DNA of 33,895 nucleotides from Oscillospiraceae bacterium (lineage in GTDB: Bacteria > Bacillota > Clostridia > Oscillospirales > CAG-272), in NCBI GenBank assembly GCA_015064965.1, contig SVRG01000009.1:1-33895 (forward strand), read 5' to 3'. Below, in pieces: positions 9,667 to 17,171 of this stretch. Below the pieces are notes generated by a model. It did not search any database. It saw only the letters and a list, made by a program, of their open reading frames with translations, and had not been told where the DNA came from. A program made the translations under genes and the position numbers. Numbering within the stretch: the first letter of the stretch is position 1; each line of letters opens with the position of its first letter.

Positions 9667-11043
9667 TCATCCTCGTCTTTCCCTGATATTGCTTATAGTA
9701 GAAATGTCACCGAAACTCCGCCAGACAAAGCACTTTACATAATCGCCTTTTACTGCACTGTAAAGTTCACGTTTGTCCTTTGACTTAACAGAAATTTCAA
9801 CAACATCGAAATTGTCCATTCGTTTGCCAACATAGCTGCATACTACAAGATAGCCGCAAAAATCGGTTTGTGTGTTATTTAAAACCGTAATCTTCAACTC
9901 ATCGCCCATCTGTAGCGGCGCTACAAAATACTGAGTATCTTTCAACAGCCGCTCAAAACATTTTATACTGTCAACGAGTCCGTATCCGTACAAAGTGTCA
10001 TACCCCTTGTCGCCAAGGTCAGTAGCAGTCTCTAAAAGTATAGTTTTCACCTCGTCAAGAGTAATGTCCTCTTTTGCTGAAATAAGCGTTGCAACAATGC
10101 CCGAAACAAGCGGTGCGGAAAACGATGTTCCGCTATTTGACGAATATCCGCCGGCATTGTCAGTGCTGATTACGCTCCGCCCCGGTGCGACAACAAACAC
10201 GCTCTCGTTTTTCTGTGAGAATGAAGACAAATTCATGTCATCATCAACCGAGCCAACGCCAATAACTTTTTCAAATGCCGCAGGGTAATATAACGCTGTT
10301 CCGCCGTAGTTTCCGACAGATCCTACTATAATTACTCCCTTATCCGCCGCATAGTTTATCGCTTTCTCAAATGTTTCAGAGTATGAGCCAACGCCAAGGC
10401 TCATATTAATAATATCACAATCATAAACATCAACCGCATCGTATATCGCACGGCAAATCATGCTGACCGTTGTCTTTTCACCGTTATCAAAGCACTTGAG
10501 CGGAATTATATTTGATCGTGGCGCTGCGCCGATTACTCCTATTCCGTTAAGCTCTGCCGCGATCATACCTGAAACAAACGTTCCGTGTCCTATATTGTCC
10601 GTAACATCTTCAGTATCGGTTATGTAGTTGAATCCTGCAAGTACATTGTCATTTAAATCCTCATGATACGAAACACCCGAATCAATAACGCCTATTTTTA
10701 CACCGGCACCGTAGCACGCAATGTCCCATGCGTACTGGGCATTTATCATTTCAAGATCCCACTTTGCAGAATACAGAGTGTCGTCATATTCTTCCTCTGT
10801 GCCCATCAAAAAAACTTCGTAGTCTTCTTCATACCATTCTACAAAACCGCCATTCAACAAGTAGTCAAGTGTCTCTTCGTTTACAACAAAGATTTCCTTA
10901 TCATCCGTTGCTTGAAATAAATTAAAATCATCGTTAAGACGCACAATGTACTCTGTATCGCCGGCTGCACAAATGCCGCAAGTCAGGCAAAAAGCTGTCA
11001 GAAACACAAAAATAAAACTCAAAAACAAATTCCGCTTTCGCAT
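9667..11043 (-). CDS. Secreted subtilisin-like serine protease (peptidase S8)
   Basis: This is a 458-residue exported S8 protease. A signal peptide (MRKRNLFLSFIFVFLTAFCL) precedes a short acidic propeptide-like segment (about 28-90). The catalytic triad is complete: Asp121 in VIDSGVSYHEDL, His153 in GHGTFVSGMIA and Ser307 in GTSFSAP. Asn245 in VGNYGG fits the oxyanion hole. About 90 residues after the catalytic domain form a beta-rich extension with no membrane anchor. A GTG at 11055 could extend the protein by four residues, but its AAGGAG box (11057-11062) would be only 1 nt away; the ATG at 11043 leaves 13 nt and begins a normal signal peptide. It is the first gene of a three-gene operon and its stop lies within a few bases of the giant protein's start, so it may process or shed the two proteins encoded downstream. 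Confidence 0.92.
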   Translation of the reverse strand: MRKRNLFLSFIFVFLTAFCLTCGICAAGDTEYIVRLNDDFNLFQATDDKEIFVVNEETLDYLLNGGFVEWYEEDYEVFLMGTEEEYDDTLYSAKWDLEMINAQYAWDIACYGAGVKIGVIDSGVSYHEDLNDNVLAGFNYITDTEDVTDNIGHGTFVSGMIAAELNGIGVIGAAPRSNIIPLKCFDNGEKTTVSMICRAIYDAVDVYDCDIINMSLGVGSYSETFEKAINYAADKGVIIVGSVGNYGGTALYYPAAFEKVIGVGSVDDDMNLSSFSQKNESVFVVAPGRSVISTDNAGGYSSNSGTSFSAPLVSGIVATLISAKEDITLDEVKTILLETATDLGDKGYDTLYGYGLVDSIKCFERLLKDTQYFVAPLQMGDELKITVLNNTQTDFCGYLVVCSYVGKRMDNFDVVEISVKSKDKRELYSAVKGDYVKCFVWRSFGDISTISNIRERRG

Positions 11044-11116
11044 TGCATTTATCACACTCCTTGCACAAAAGCAAACATATCCAAAACATCTCTTGTAAAA
11101 ACGGTAATATTATGCC

Positions 11117-11156
11117 ATTATCATCTAATTGTAGCATTTAGTCAAGTATAAGTCAA
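11117..11156 (-). promoter_or_regulatory. Tandem sigma-A-like promoters of the protease operon
   Basis: Reading the minus strand, TTGACT at 11156-11151 is followed after 17 nt by TACAAT at 11133-11128. A second TTGACT at 11145-11140 is followed after 17 nt by GATAAT at 11122-11117. Both -35 and both -10 elements are offset by the same 11 nt, giving two overlapping promoters. The expected leader to the protease start is about 60-75 nt. Confidence 0.65.
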
Positions 11157-11242
11157 TATATTTTATAAAATAATTATTAAATATTTAATATATATATTAA
11201 TTTTCTAAAAACTCTTCCAATTATCTTTTATTTATGTTATTA

Positions 11243-11248
11243 TATAAT
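11243..11248 (+). promoter_or_regulatory. Candidate -10 box for the tsaE operon
   Basis: TATAAT lies 24 nt upstream of the tsaE ATG in a very AT-rich stretch (11160-11250). No good -35 hexamer is visible at 16-18 nt. A transcript starting near 11255 would have a leader of only about 18 nt that still includes the GGAGA box at 11260-11264. Confidence 0.4.
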
Positions 11249-11272
11249 AGATATTTTATGGAGAATTGTAGC

Positions 11273-11707
11273 ATGGACAAAAAAATCTTTTCCTCGTGTT
11301 CTACCGAGGAAACTGAACAAATCGGCAAAGCTCTTGCAGAAGCTTTTCTCTCAGATGGCAAAAAGCATGCCTTTGTTGCCCTTTACGGCGACCTTGGCGT
11401 TGGTAAAACCGCTTTTACACGCGGATTTACCTCTGCAATCTGCAACGCAAGGGTAAAAAGCCCGACATATACTGTTGTTAATGAATACCGCGGCGGCACT
11501 GTTGATGTTTTTCACTTTGATATGTACCGCATTGACGGCGACGATGACCTTTACTCGACAGGTTTTTACGATTATATCGAGGAAGGTTATCTCATCTGTG
11601 AATGGTGCGAGAATATTCCCTTTGCACTGCCGCCAAAGCGCGTAAACGTAACTATCGAAAAAACGGATAACGGCGACGGACGCCGCATAACGATTGAGGA
11701 ACTATGA
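11273..11707 (+). CDS. tsaE: tRNA t6A biosynthesis ATPase TsaE
   Basis: TsaE is the P-loop ATPase that works with TsaB and TsaD to attach threonylcarbamoyl to A37 of ANN-decoding tRNAs. The 144-residue product has a Walker A motif GDLGVGKT (39-46), the family motifs SPTYTVVNEY and HFDMYR (81-86), and a LICEWCENI segment near residue 110. Its length is normal for the family. The start was set at the ATG 8 nt after GGAGA; an upstream in-frame start at 11234 lacks a binding site and would add a non-conserved leader. Its stop overlaps the tsaB start as ATGA, so the two are translationally coupled. Confidence 0.95.
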   Translation: MDKKIFSSCSTEETEQIGKALAEAFLSDGKKHAFVALYGDLGVGKTAFTRGFTSAICNARVKSPTYTVVNEYRGGTVDVFHFDMYRIDGDDDLYSTGFYDYIEEGYLICEWCENIPFALPPKRVNVTIEKTDNGDGRRITIEEL

Positions 11708-12405
11708 TAATTTTAGCACTTGATTCCACCGCAAAAGCAGCTGCAGTTGCGCTTTTGCGTGACGAAAATCTCATAGCCAAGGATATGCACGATGACGGAA
11801 ACACACATTCCTCCACACTGCTGCCGATGGTTGAAGAATTGCTTATACAAAACTCACTTACCGTGAATGACATTGATTTATTTGCCGCAAGCGCAGGACC
11901 GGGCTCATTTACGGGAGTGCGCATCGGCGCTGCAACAATCAAAGGGCTTGCTTTCGGAAAAAACAAGCCGTGCGTGGCAGTGAGCGCACTTGAAGCCCTT
12001 GCATACAATATGCGAGATACAGACGGTATAGTATGCGCGCTTATGGATGCGCGCCGCGGTCAGTTTTACACCGCGACATTTGAGATAGCAAACGGTAAAG
12101 TCAGCCGCCTTACTCCCGACGAAGCAAAAAGCGGTGAGGATATTGCAGCTTCACTTAAAAAACACGAAAAGGTTTACCTCGTAGGCGACGGAGCGAATGT
12201 TGCGATACCGTTTTTCGGCGGCAATGTTCAGCTTGCTCCTGCTGACAGGCTGCTTGCAGACGGCGAAAGCGTGGGACTGCTTGCAAAAAAACTTTTTGAA
12301 AGCGGCAAAAGCGTGAGCGATGCCGAATTTGCACCAACATATCTGCGGCTTCCGCAGGCAGAGCGCGAAAGACTTGAAAAATTACAGAAAGAGGACATAA
12401 AATGA
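11704..12405 (+). CDS. tsaB: tRNA t6A biosynthesis protein TsaB
   Basis: TsaB is the inactive ASKHA-fold partner that dimerises with TsaD. The N-terminus ILALDSTAKAAAVAL and the block SAGPGSFTGVRIGAATIKGLA are characteristic of the YeaZ/TsaB family, and 233 residues is the usual length. It starts inside the tsaE stop (ATGA) and its own TGA overlaps the rpiB ATG. tsaD is not in this window, so it must lie elsewhere. The C-terminal region (about 150-233) is less conserved, as in other TsaB proteins. Confidence 0.95.
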   Translation: MIILALDSTAKAAAVALLRDENLIAKDMHDDGNTHSSTLLPMVEELLIQNSLTVNDIDLFAASAGPGSFTGVRIGAATIKGLAFGKNKPCVAVSALEALAYNMRDTDGIVCALMDARRGQFYTATFEIANGKVSRLTPDEAKSGEDIAASLKKHEKVYLVGDGANVAIPFFGGNVQLAPADRLLADGESVGLLAKKLFESGKSVSDAEFAPTYLRLPQAERERLEKLQKEDIK

Positions 12406-12863
12406 AAATCTTTAACACAGTAATCATCGGCGCAGACAGTGCAGGCTACGCACTCAAGGAACAGATCAAAGAAAAACTTGCAGCAGACGGCTACTCCGTA
12501 ATTGACAAAGGCACGGACTCTGACGCATCCTGCCACTATCCGATCTACGGAGGTGCAGTTGCAGAAGCCGTACAGGGTGCAAATGCCGACACCTGCGGCA
12601 TTCTCGTATGCGGTACCGGCGTTGGTATGAGCATGGTTGCAAACAAGTACAAGGGCATCAGAGCCGCTTGCTGCTCTGACACCTTCTCTGCCCGCATGAC
12701 ACGCGCTCACAATGACGCAAACATCCTTTGCTTTGGCGCAAGAGTTGTCGGCTACGGTCTTGCATGCGACCTTGTTGACGCATTTCTTTCCACCGAGTTT
12801 GAAGGCGGAAGACACCAAGTTCGCGTTGACATGATCACCGATATCGAAAACAATCAGAAATAA
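12402..12863 (+). CDS. rpiB: RpiB/LacA/LacB-family sugar-phosphate isomerase
   Basis: This family interconverts ribose 5-phosphate and ribulose 5-phosphate, or related sugar phosphates. The 153-residue product keeps the catalytic-Cys motif CGTGVGMSMVANK (Cys70), the His103 motif AHNDANIL, and the C-terminal FEGGRHQVRV block. The N-terminal motif is ADSAGY; most family members read DHAG there, so the usual His is Ser12. The gene overlaps tsaB by 4 nt and precedes amino-sugar genes. RpiB is the best reading, but the substitution leaves room for a different sugar-phosphate substrate. Confidence 0.85.
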   Translation: MKIFNTVIIGADSAGYALKEQIKEKLAADGYSVIDKGTDSDASCHYPIYGGAVAEAVQGANADTCGILVCGTGVGMSMVANKYKGIRAACCSDTFSARMTRAHNDANILCFGARVVGYGLACDLVDAFLSTEFEGGRHQVRVDMITDIENNQK

Positions 12864-12873
12864 GGAGTACGCC

Positions 12874-13548
12874 ATGCATAATATTCCTACAATCGCAGAG
12901 CTTTTTGACCTCTCGCACTCAATTGCAGGCGAATACCTTGCAAAATTCAAATATCCGTGGGAAGCGCTCAAGGGCATCGAAAAGTTTATCATTGAGCTTG
13001 GTCAGACCCTCTCCCCCGATGAATATGACAACCCCAAGGAAAACGTTTGGATCGCCAAGGACGCAAAGGTTTTTGACAGTGCATACATAGGTGCGCCATG
13101 TATCATCGACCACGGCGCAGAGGTCCGCCACTGTGCATTTATCCGCGGCGGCGCCATAATCGGCAAAAACTCGGTATTCGGCAACTCATGTGAAATTAAA
13201 AACTCAATCATTTTCGACGATGCGCAGACGCCACACTACAACTATGTGGGCGACTCCATCCTCGGTTGGCACTCGCACATGGGCGCAGGCTCCATCACCT
13301 CCAATGTAAAGAGCGACCGCTCAAACATTGTTGTAAAAAGCGGCAAAGAAGCAATAGAAACCGGACGCTATAAAATCGGCGCAATGCTCGGCGACTATGT
13401 AGAGGTTGGATGCAACAGCGTCCTTAATCCCGGCACAATTATCGGCAAAAATACAAATATCTATCCCCTCTCCCGCGTGCGCGGCGTAATTATGGAAAAC
13501 AGTATCTTCAAAGATGAAAATAATATAGTTTTGAAAGAGGTTCGCTAA
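12874..13548 (+). CDS. Left-handed beta-helix acyltransferase resembling the GlmU C-terminal half
   Basis: The 224-residue protein has a short helical N-terminus (1-45) followed by hexapeptide-repeat coils (about 50-215) such as AYIGAP, GAIIGKN and GTIIGKN. The segment HYNYVGDSILGWHSHMGAGS aligns with the GlmU acetyltransferase region, and His121 matches the GlmU catalytic His. The nucleotidyltransferase half of GlmU is absent. It sits 1 nt before glmM, whose product glucosamine 1-phosphate is the substrate of that acetyltransferase, which supports a role in N-acetylation of GlcN-1-P. The start at 12874 has a GGAG box. Other hexapeptide transferase activities cannot be excluded. Confidence 0.8.
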   Translation: MHNIPTIAELFDLSHSIAGEYLAKFKYPWEALKGIEKFIIELGQTLSPDEYDNPKENVWIAKDAKVFDSAYIGAPCIIDHGAEVRHCAFIRGGAIIGKNSVFGNSCEIKNSIIFDDAQTPHYNYVGDSILGWHSHMGAGSITSNVKSDRSNIVVKSGKEAIETGRYKIGAMLGDYVEVGCNSVLNPGTIIGKNTNIYPLSRVRGVIMENSIFKDENNIVLKEVR

Positions 13549-13549
13549 T

Positions 13550-14905
13550 ATGGGAAGATTATTCGGAACAGACGGCATCCGCGGTGTTGCCAATGAAAAA
13601 CTTACCGTAGAACTTGCGGTTTCTACAGGCCGCGCTATCGCCGCTTCACTCAAAGGCGGCAGCCGTACAAAGAAAATGATACTTGTGGGCATGGATACCC
13701 GTATCTCCTCGGATATGCTTGCAAACGCAATTTCTGCCGGCATTCTCTCCGTTGGTTACGATGTAATCAACCTTGGCGTTGTACCAACTCCCGCAGTTGC
13801 ATATCTTGTGCGCAAATACAAGGCGCGCGCCGGCATTATGATTTCTGCTTCACACAATCCATATGAATTCAACGGCATCAAGGTGTTCAACTCCGAGGGC
13901 TTTAAGCTCGCCGACGCACTTGAAGAAAATGTTGAATCCATCGTGCTTGGCGAAAAACCGATGCCCAAATGTGCTACCGGTGCAAGCATCGGCAAACTCA
14001 TCAAAAAAGAATCGGCGCTTGACGAATACATCGACTTTGTCTGCACATCCATCGACGGCGACCTTTCGGGACTTGAAGTTGCTTTTGACTGTGCTAATGG
14101 CTCGGCATCTGCTACTGCAAGAAAGCTTTTCGAAAAGCTCGGTGTAAAATGCCACATGCTCTCTGATGAGCCCGACGGTGTAAACATCAATACGAACTGC
14201 GGCTCCACTCACCTTGAAAATCTCATAGCATACGTTAAAAAGAATCACCTCTCGATCGGTATCGCATTTGACGGCGATGCAGACCGTGTACTTTGCGTTG
14301 ACGGACGCGGCGAAGTGGTTGACGGCGACATGATCATGGCAATTATGGCGCTCGATATGAAGGCGCGCGGCACTCTTCGCGGCAATGCCGTTGTAGGCAC
14401 AATCATGTCAAACTTCGGCTTTGTAAAGTTCTGCGAACAGCAAAACATCCGCTTTGAGGCAACCAAGGTCGGCGACAGATACGTGCTTGAAGAAATGATT
14501 CTCGACAACTACGTACTCGGCGGCGAGCAGTCCGGTCACATTATCTTCAAAGACTATGCCACCACCGGTGACGGTCAGCTCAGCGCAGTTCAGCTTCTCT
14601 CGTACATAAAGCGCAGCGGCAAAACACTCAATGAACTCAAGCAGGTTATGACAAAATATCCTCAGTTCATTGTAAACATCCGCACCACAGATGCTGCAAA
14701 ACTAGCTTTCTATACCGATGATGATATCAAAGCAATCCTCGAAGACGGTGAGGCAAAACTCGGCGATAGCGGAAGACTTGTTGTACGTCCTTCCGGTACC
14801 GAGCCGCTTATCCGCGTTATGACCGAGGGCGAAGACGAAGCATTTACCGAAGCAATTGCACATCAGGTTGCAGAATTGATTGAGGAAAAGCTAAAACAGT
14901 ACTGA
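13550..14905 (+). CDS. glmM: Phosphoglucosamine mutase GlmM
   Basis: GlmM converts glucosamine 6-phosphate to glucosamine 1-phosphate in peptidoglycan precursor synthesis. The 451-residue product starts with MGRLFGTDGIRGVAN. It has the phosphoserine loop ISASHNP (Ser101), the Mg-binding loop FDGDADRV (about 240-247), the sugar loop GGEQSGH and the phosphate-binding RPSGTEPLIRVM. Every family motif is intact. The start codon follows the preceding stop by a single nucleotide and a GAGG box lies in the end of the upstream gene, so it belongs to the tsaE-to-glmM operon. Confidence 0.97.
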   Translation: MGRLFGTDGIRGVANEKLTVELAVSTGRAIAASLKGGSRTKKMILVGMDTRISSDMLANAISAGILSVGYDVINLGVVPTPAVAYLVRKYKARAGIMISASHNPYEFNGIKVFNSEGFKLADALEENVESIVLGEKPMPKCATGASIGKLIKKESALDEYIDFVCTSIDGDLSGLEVAFDCANGSASATARKLFEKLGVKCHMLSDEPDGVNINTNCGSTHLENLIAYVKKNHLSIGIAFDGDADRVLCVDGRGEVVDGDMIMAIMALDMKARGTLRGNAVVGTIMSNFGFVKFCEQQNIRFEATKVGDRYVLEEMILDNYVLGGEQSGHIIFKDYATTGDGQLSAVQLLSYIKRSGKTLNELKQVMTKYPQFIVNIRTTDAAKLAFYTDDDIKAILEDGEAKLGDSGRLVVRPSGTEPLIRVMTEGEDEAFTEAIAHQVAELIEEKLKQY

Positions 14906-15025
14906 ACTCACTAGTTTTTGAGTGAGTTGCGGGCGTTCATTCGCATCGTGCTCACGCACGCGCCCGTTCAATGAGTTAACAGTTTTTAAAAGGTGCAAGG
15001 AAGCTTTTGAAAAAAGTTTCCTTGC
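14905..15025 (+). repeat. Inverted repeats between glmM and the glmS leader, possible glmM terminator
   Basis: Three inverted repeats lie in this stretch. AACTCAC (14905-14911) faces GTGAGTT (14922-14928). GGGCG (14931-14935) faces CGCCC (14961-14965). The strongest is a 14-bp stem from 14995 to 15025 with arms GCAAGGAAGCTTTT and its near-perfect complement (one G-T pair). None has a downstream T tract, so calling the last one a terminator is tentative. Confidence 0.5.
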
Positions 15026-15033
15026 GCTATAAC
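15005..15033 (+). promoter_or_regulatory. Candidate glmS promoter
   Basis: A -10-like TATAAC lies at 15028-15033. The best -35 choices are TTGAAA at 15007-15012 (15-nt spacer) or the weaker TTTTGA at 15005-15010 (17-nt spacer). A start near 15040 would place about 20 nt before the ribozyme cleavage site, including the perfect 7-bp hairpin at 15043-15060. It overlaps the large inverted repeat ending at 15025. Confidence 0.35.
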
Positions 15034-15060
15034 GCTCATTAAAATGCACTTTTGTGCATT

Positions 15061-15200
15061 AGCGCCAGCGCCGCTATGCGGCTAACGAGGTTCGGAGCTT
15101 ATCGAATTTTTCGGCGGATACTCCGACGGCACAACTGCTGCCGTATTTTTCCCACAAACCGGTAGAGTAATCTCTCGACAAAACGGAAAAATGCAGAATA
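15061..15200 (+). ncRNA. glmS ribozyme/riboswitch
   Basis: The sequence matches the glmS self-cleaving ribozyme, which uses glucosamine 6-phosphate as cofactor and lowers glmS expression when it is abundant. Cleavage is expected between A15061 and G15062 (A|GCGCC). P2 is GCCGC/GCGGC (15070-15074 with 15078-15082). The conserved AACGAGG is at 15084-15090 and the signature core ATCGAATTTTTCGGCGGAT at 15101-15119. P2.1 pairs TCGGAG (15092-15097) with CTCCGA (15121-15126). A further hairpin pairs ACGGCA (15126-15131) with TGCCGT (15139-15144), and a P4-like segment with AAAAATGCAG follows. The 3' boundary is approximate. Confidence 0.93.
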
Positions 15201-15260
15201 TTTTTAATAAGGAGCGGTTTTCGGGAGATGAGCGCCCGTCCACCGCAAAGGATAAAAACC

Positions 15261-17093
15261 ATGTGCGGAATCACAGGTTATGTAGGCACTAAAAGTGCTT
15301 CTGAAGTAGTAATTCACGGACTCAAAACTCTCGAATACAGAGGCTATGACTCTGCGGGAGTGGCTGCTTTTGTAAACGGCAGAATCGGCGTTGTAAAAGC
15401 AGTGGGCAAAGTGGCAAACGTTGAAAAAAGAATCGCCGAGCTTGGCACTCTGAACGGCGCCACCTGCGGAATCGGTCACACACGTTGGGCAACACACGGT
15501 GCCCCCTCCGACAAAAACTCCCATCCCCACGGTACCGACAAAGTAAGAATCGTACATAACGGTATTATCGAAAACTATGCTCCCCTTCGCGAAATGCTTG
15601 TATCAAAGGGCTTTACTTTTGAATCCGAAACTGATACCGAGGTTGCGGCAAAGCTTATCGAATATCACTATGACAACTGCAAAAACCACGAAGATGCACT
15701 GATTTCAGCAATGCGCGACATTATCGGCTCGTACGCAATTGCAGTAATGTTCTCTGACTGTCCCGAAACCATTTTCGCGATTCGCAAAGACAATCCGCTT
15801 ATCATCGGTGTTGGCAAAAACGAAAACTTTGTAGCCTCCGACATCACTGCAGTGCTTGAATACACCAATACTTACTATCAGCTCGGCGACTTTGAACTGG
15901 CAATTGTCACACGCGACAGCGTAAAGATGATGGACATGAAGAAAAATGCGGTTGAACACCCTCTGCTCACCGCTACATGGTCGGTTGAGGCAGCATCACG
16001 CGGCGGATATGACCACTTTATGATTAAAGAAATCAATGAAGAACCCGAAGCGGTAAGAAAAACGCTTCATCCACGTATCCGCAATCTTTTGCCGAACTTT
16101 GAAGAAGAAAATCTCTCCGACGAGCGCCTTAAAAATGCAAAGAGCGTTACCTTTGTAGCTTGCGGCACCGCAATGCACGCAGGTCTTGTTGGCAAAACCG
16201 CTATCGAGCAACTTTGCAGAGTTCCCGTAAAGGTAGAAATTGCATCCGAATTCCGTTATAACAACCCCATTCTCACCGAGGATGACCTCGTTGTGGTAAT
16301 TTCGCAGTCGGGCGAAACTGCAGACTCGCTTGCAGCCCTCCGCCTTGCCAAAGAAAAGGGCGCATATACGCTCGGTATCGTAAACGTAATCGGCTCAACC
16401 ATCGCACGCGAAGCCGACAATGTGATCTACACATGGGCAGGTCCCGAAATCTCTGTTGCCTCCACCAAGGCATACACCGTTCAGATTTCGCTCATTTATC
16501 TGCTCACCATCAAAATGGCATACCTCAAGGGCAAAATCAGCGAGTCTGAAGCCAAAGAATACACTCGCATCCTGTATGAAGATATGCCTGAGATAATCAA
16601 GGCAACCATTGCAAGAGAAGATGAGATTCATGAAGCGGCAAAGAGTTTTTGCGCTTATTCAAACCTCTTTTTCATCGGTCGCGGTATTGACTACCACCTC
16701 GCAATGGAAGGCTCGCTCAAACTCAAAGAGATCTCCTACATACACTCCGAGGCTTATGCTGCAGGCGAGCTTAAGCACGGTACAATTTCACTTATCACTC
16801 CCGAAATGCCTGTAATTGCACTGGCTACTCAGGAGGACCTTTACGAAAAGATGATAAGCAACATCCGCGAGGTTAAGGCACGCGGCGCAAGGGTAATGCT
16901 TATAGCACGCGAAGGCGCCAAAGATGCGGCAAACGAGGCAGAAAAGGTTATTTTCCTACCGCGCTGCGATCAGTTCTTCAACGCAATTCCGCTTGCAACA
17001 GTACTCCAGATGCTTGCATACTTTATCGCAAAAGAGCTCGGTCGCGAGATCGACCAGCCGAGAAACCTTGCAAAGAGCGTAACTGTAGAGTAA
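15261..17093 (+). CDS. glmS: Glutamine-fructose-6-phosphate aminotransferase (isomerizing) GlmS
   Basis: GlmS makes glucosamine 6-phosphate from fructose 6-phosphate and glutamine, the committed step to UDP-GlcNAc. The start was set at ATG-TGC (15261) because Cys2 is the N-terminal nucleophile of the glutaminase domain and AAGGA lies 8 nt upstream; an earlier in-frame start would bury that Cys. The 610-residue product has MCGITGYVG, HTRWATHG, two SIS domains (ACGTAMHAG, ISQSGETADS, ASTKAYT), HSEAYAAGELKHG and the C-terminal DQPRNLAKSVTVE. All functional motifs are intact. It is controlled by the ribozyme in its leader and lies just downstream of glmM. Confidence 0.97.
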   Translation: MCGITGYVGTKSASEVVIHGLKTLEYRGYDSAGVAAFVNGRIGVVKAVGKVANVEKRIAELGTLNGATCGIGHTRWATHGAPSDKNSHPHGTDKVRIVHNGIIENYAPLREMLVSKGFTFESETDTEVAAKLIEYHYDNCKNHEDALISAMRDIIGSYAIAVMFSDCPETIFAIRKDNPLIIGVGKNENFVASDITAVLEYTNTYYQLGDFELAIVTRDSVKMMDMKKNAVEHPLLTATWSVEAASRGGYDHFMIKEINEEPEAVRKTLHPRIRNLLPNFEEENLSDERLKNAKSVTFVACGTAMHAGLVGKTAIEQLCRVPVKVEIASEFRYNNPILTEDDLVVVISQSGETADSLAALRLAKEKGAYTLGIVNVIGSTIAREADNVIYTWAGPEISVASTKAYTVQISLIYLLTIKMAYLKGKISESEAKEYTRILYEDMPEIIKATIAREDEIHEAAKSFCAYSNLFFIGRGIDYHLAMEGSLKLKEISYIHSEAYAAGELKHGTISLITPEMPVIALATQEDLYEKMISNIREVKARGARVMLIAREGAKDAANEAEKVIFLPRCDQFFNAIPLATVLQMLAYFIAKELGREIDQPRNLAKSVTVE

Positions 17094-17127
17094 AACAGAA
17101 ATCATATACTATAAAATGTTTGGAGGT

Positions 17128-17165
17128 TGTAGGAACTTTTCCTCAAAAAGTTCCTACAGTTTATT
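17128..17165 (+). terminator. Hairpin downstream of glmS
   Basis: A perfect 13-bp stem pairs TGTAGGAACTTTT (17128-17140) with its complement at 17146-17158 around a 5-nt loop. A short T-rich tail, GTTTATTT, follows. The weak U tract suggests an imperfect rho-independent terminator. The hairpin lies between a GGAGG at 17122-17126 and the next start codon at 17172. Confidence 0.6.
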
Positions 17166-17171
17166 TAACAT

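Noticed and set aside
12228..12992. Minus-strand open frame of 254 codons across tsaB, rpiB and the start of the beta-helix gene
   Set aside because: It is antisense to strongly recognised genes with coupled junctions; its translation shows no domain.
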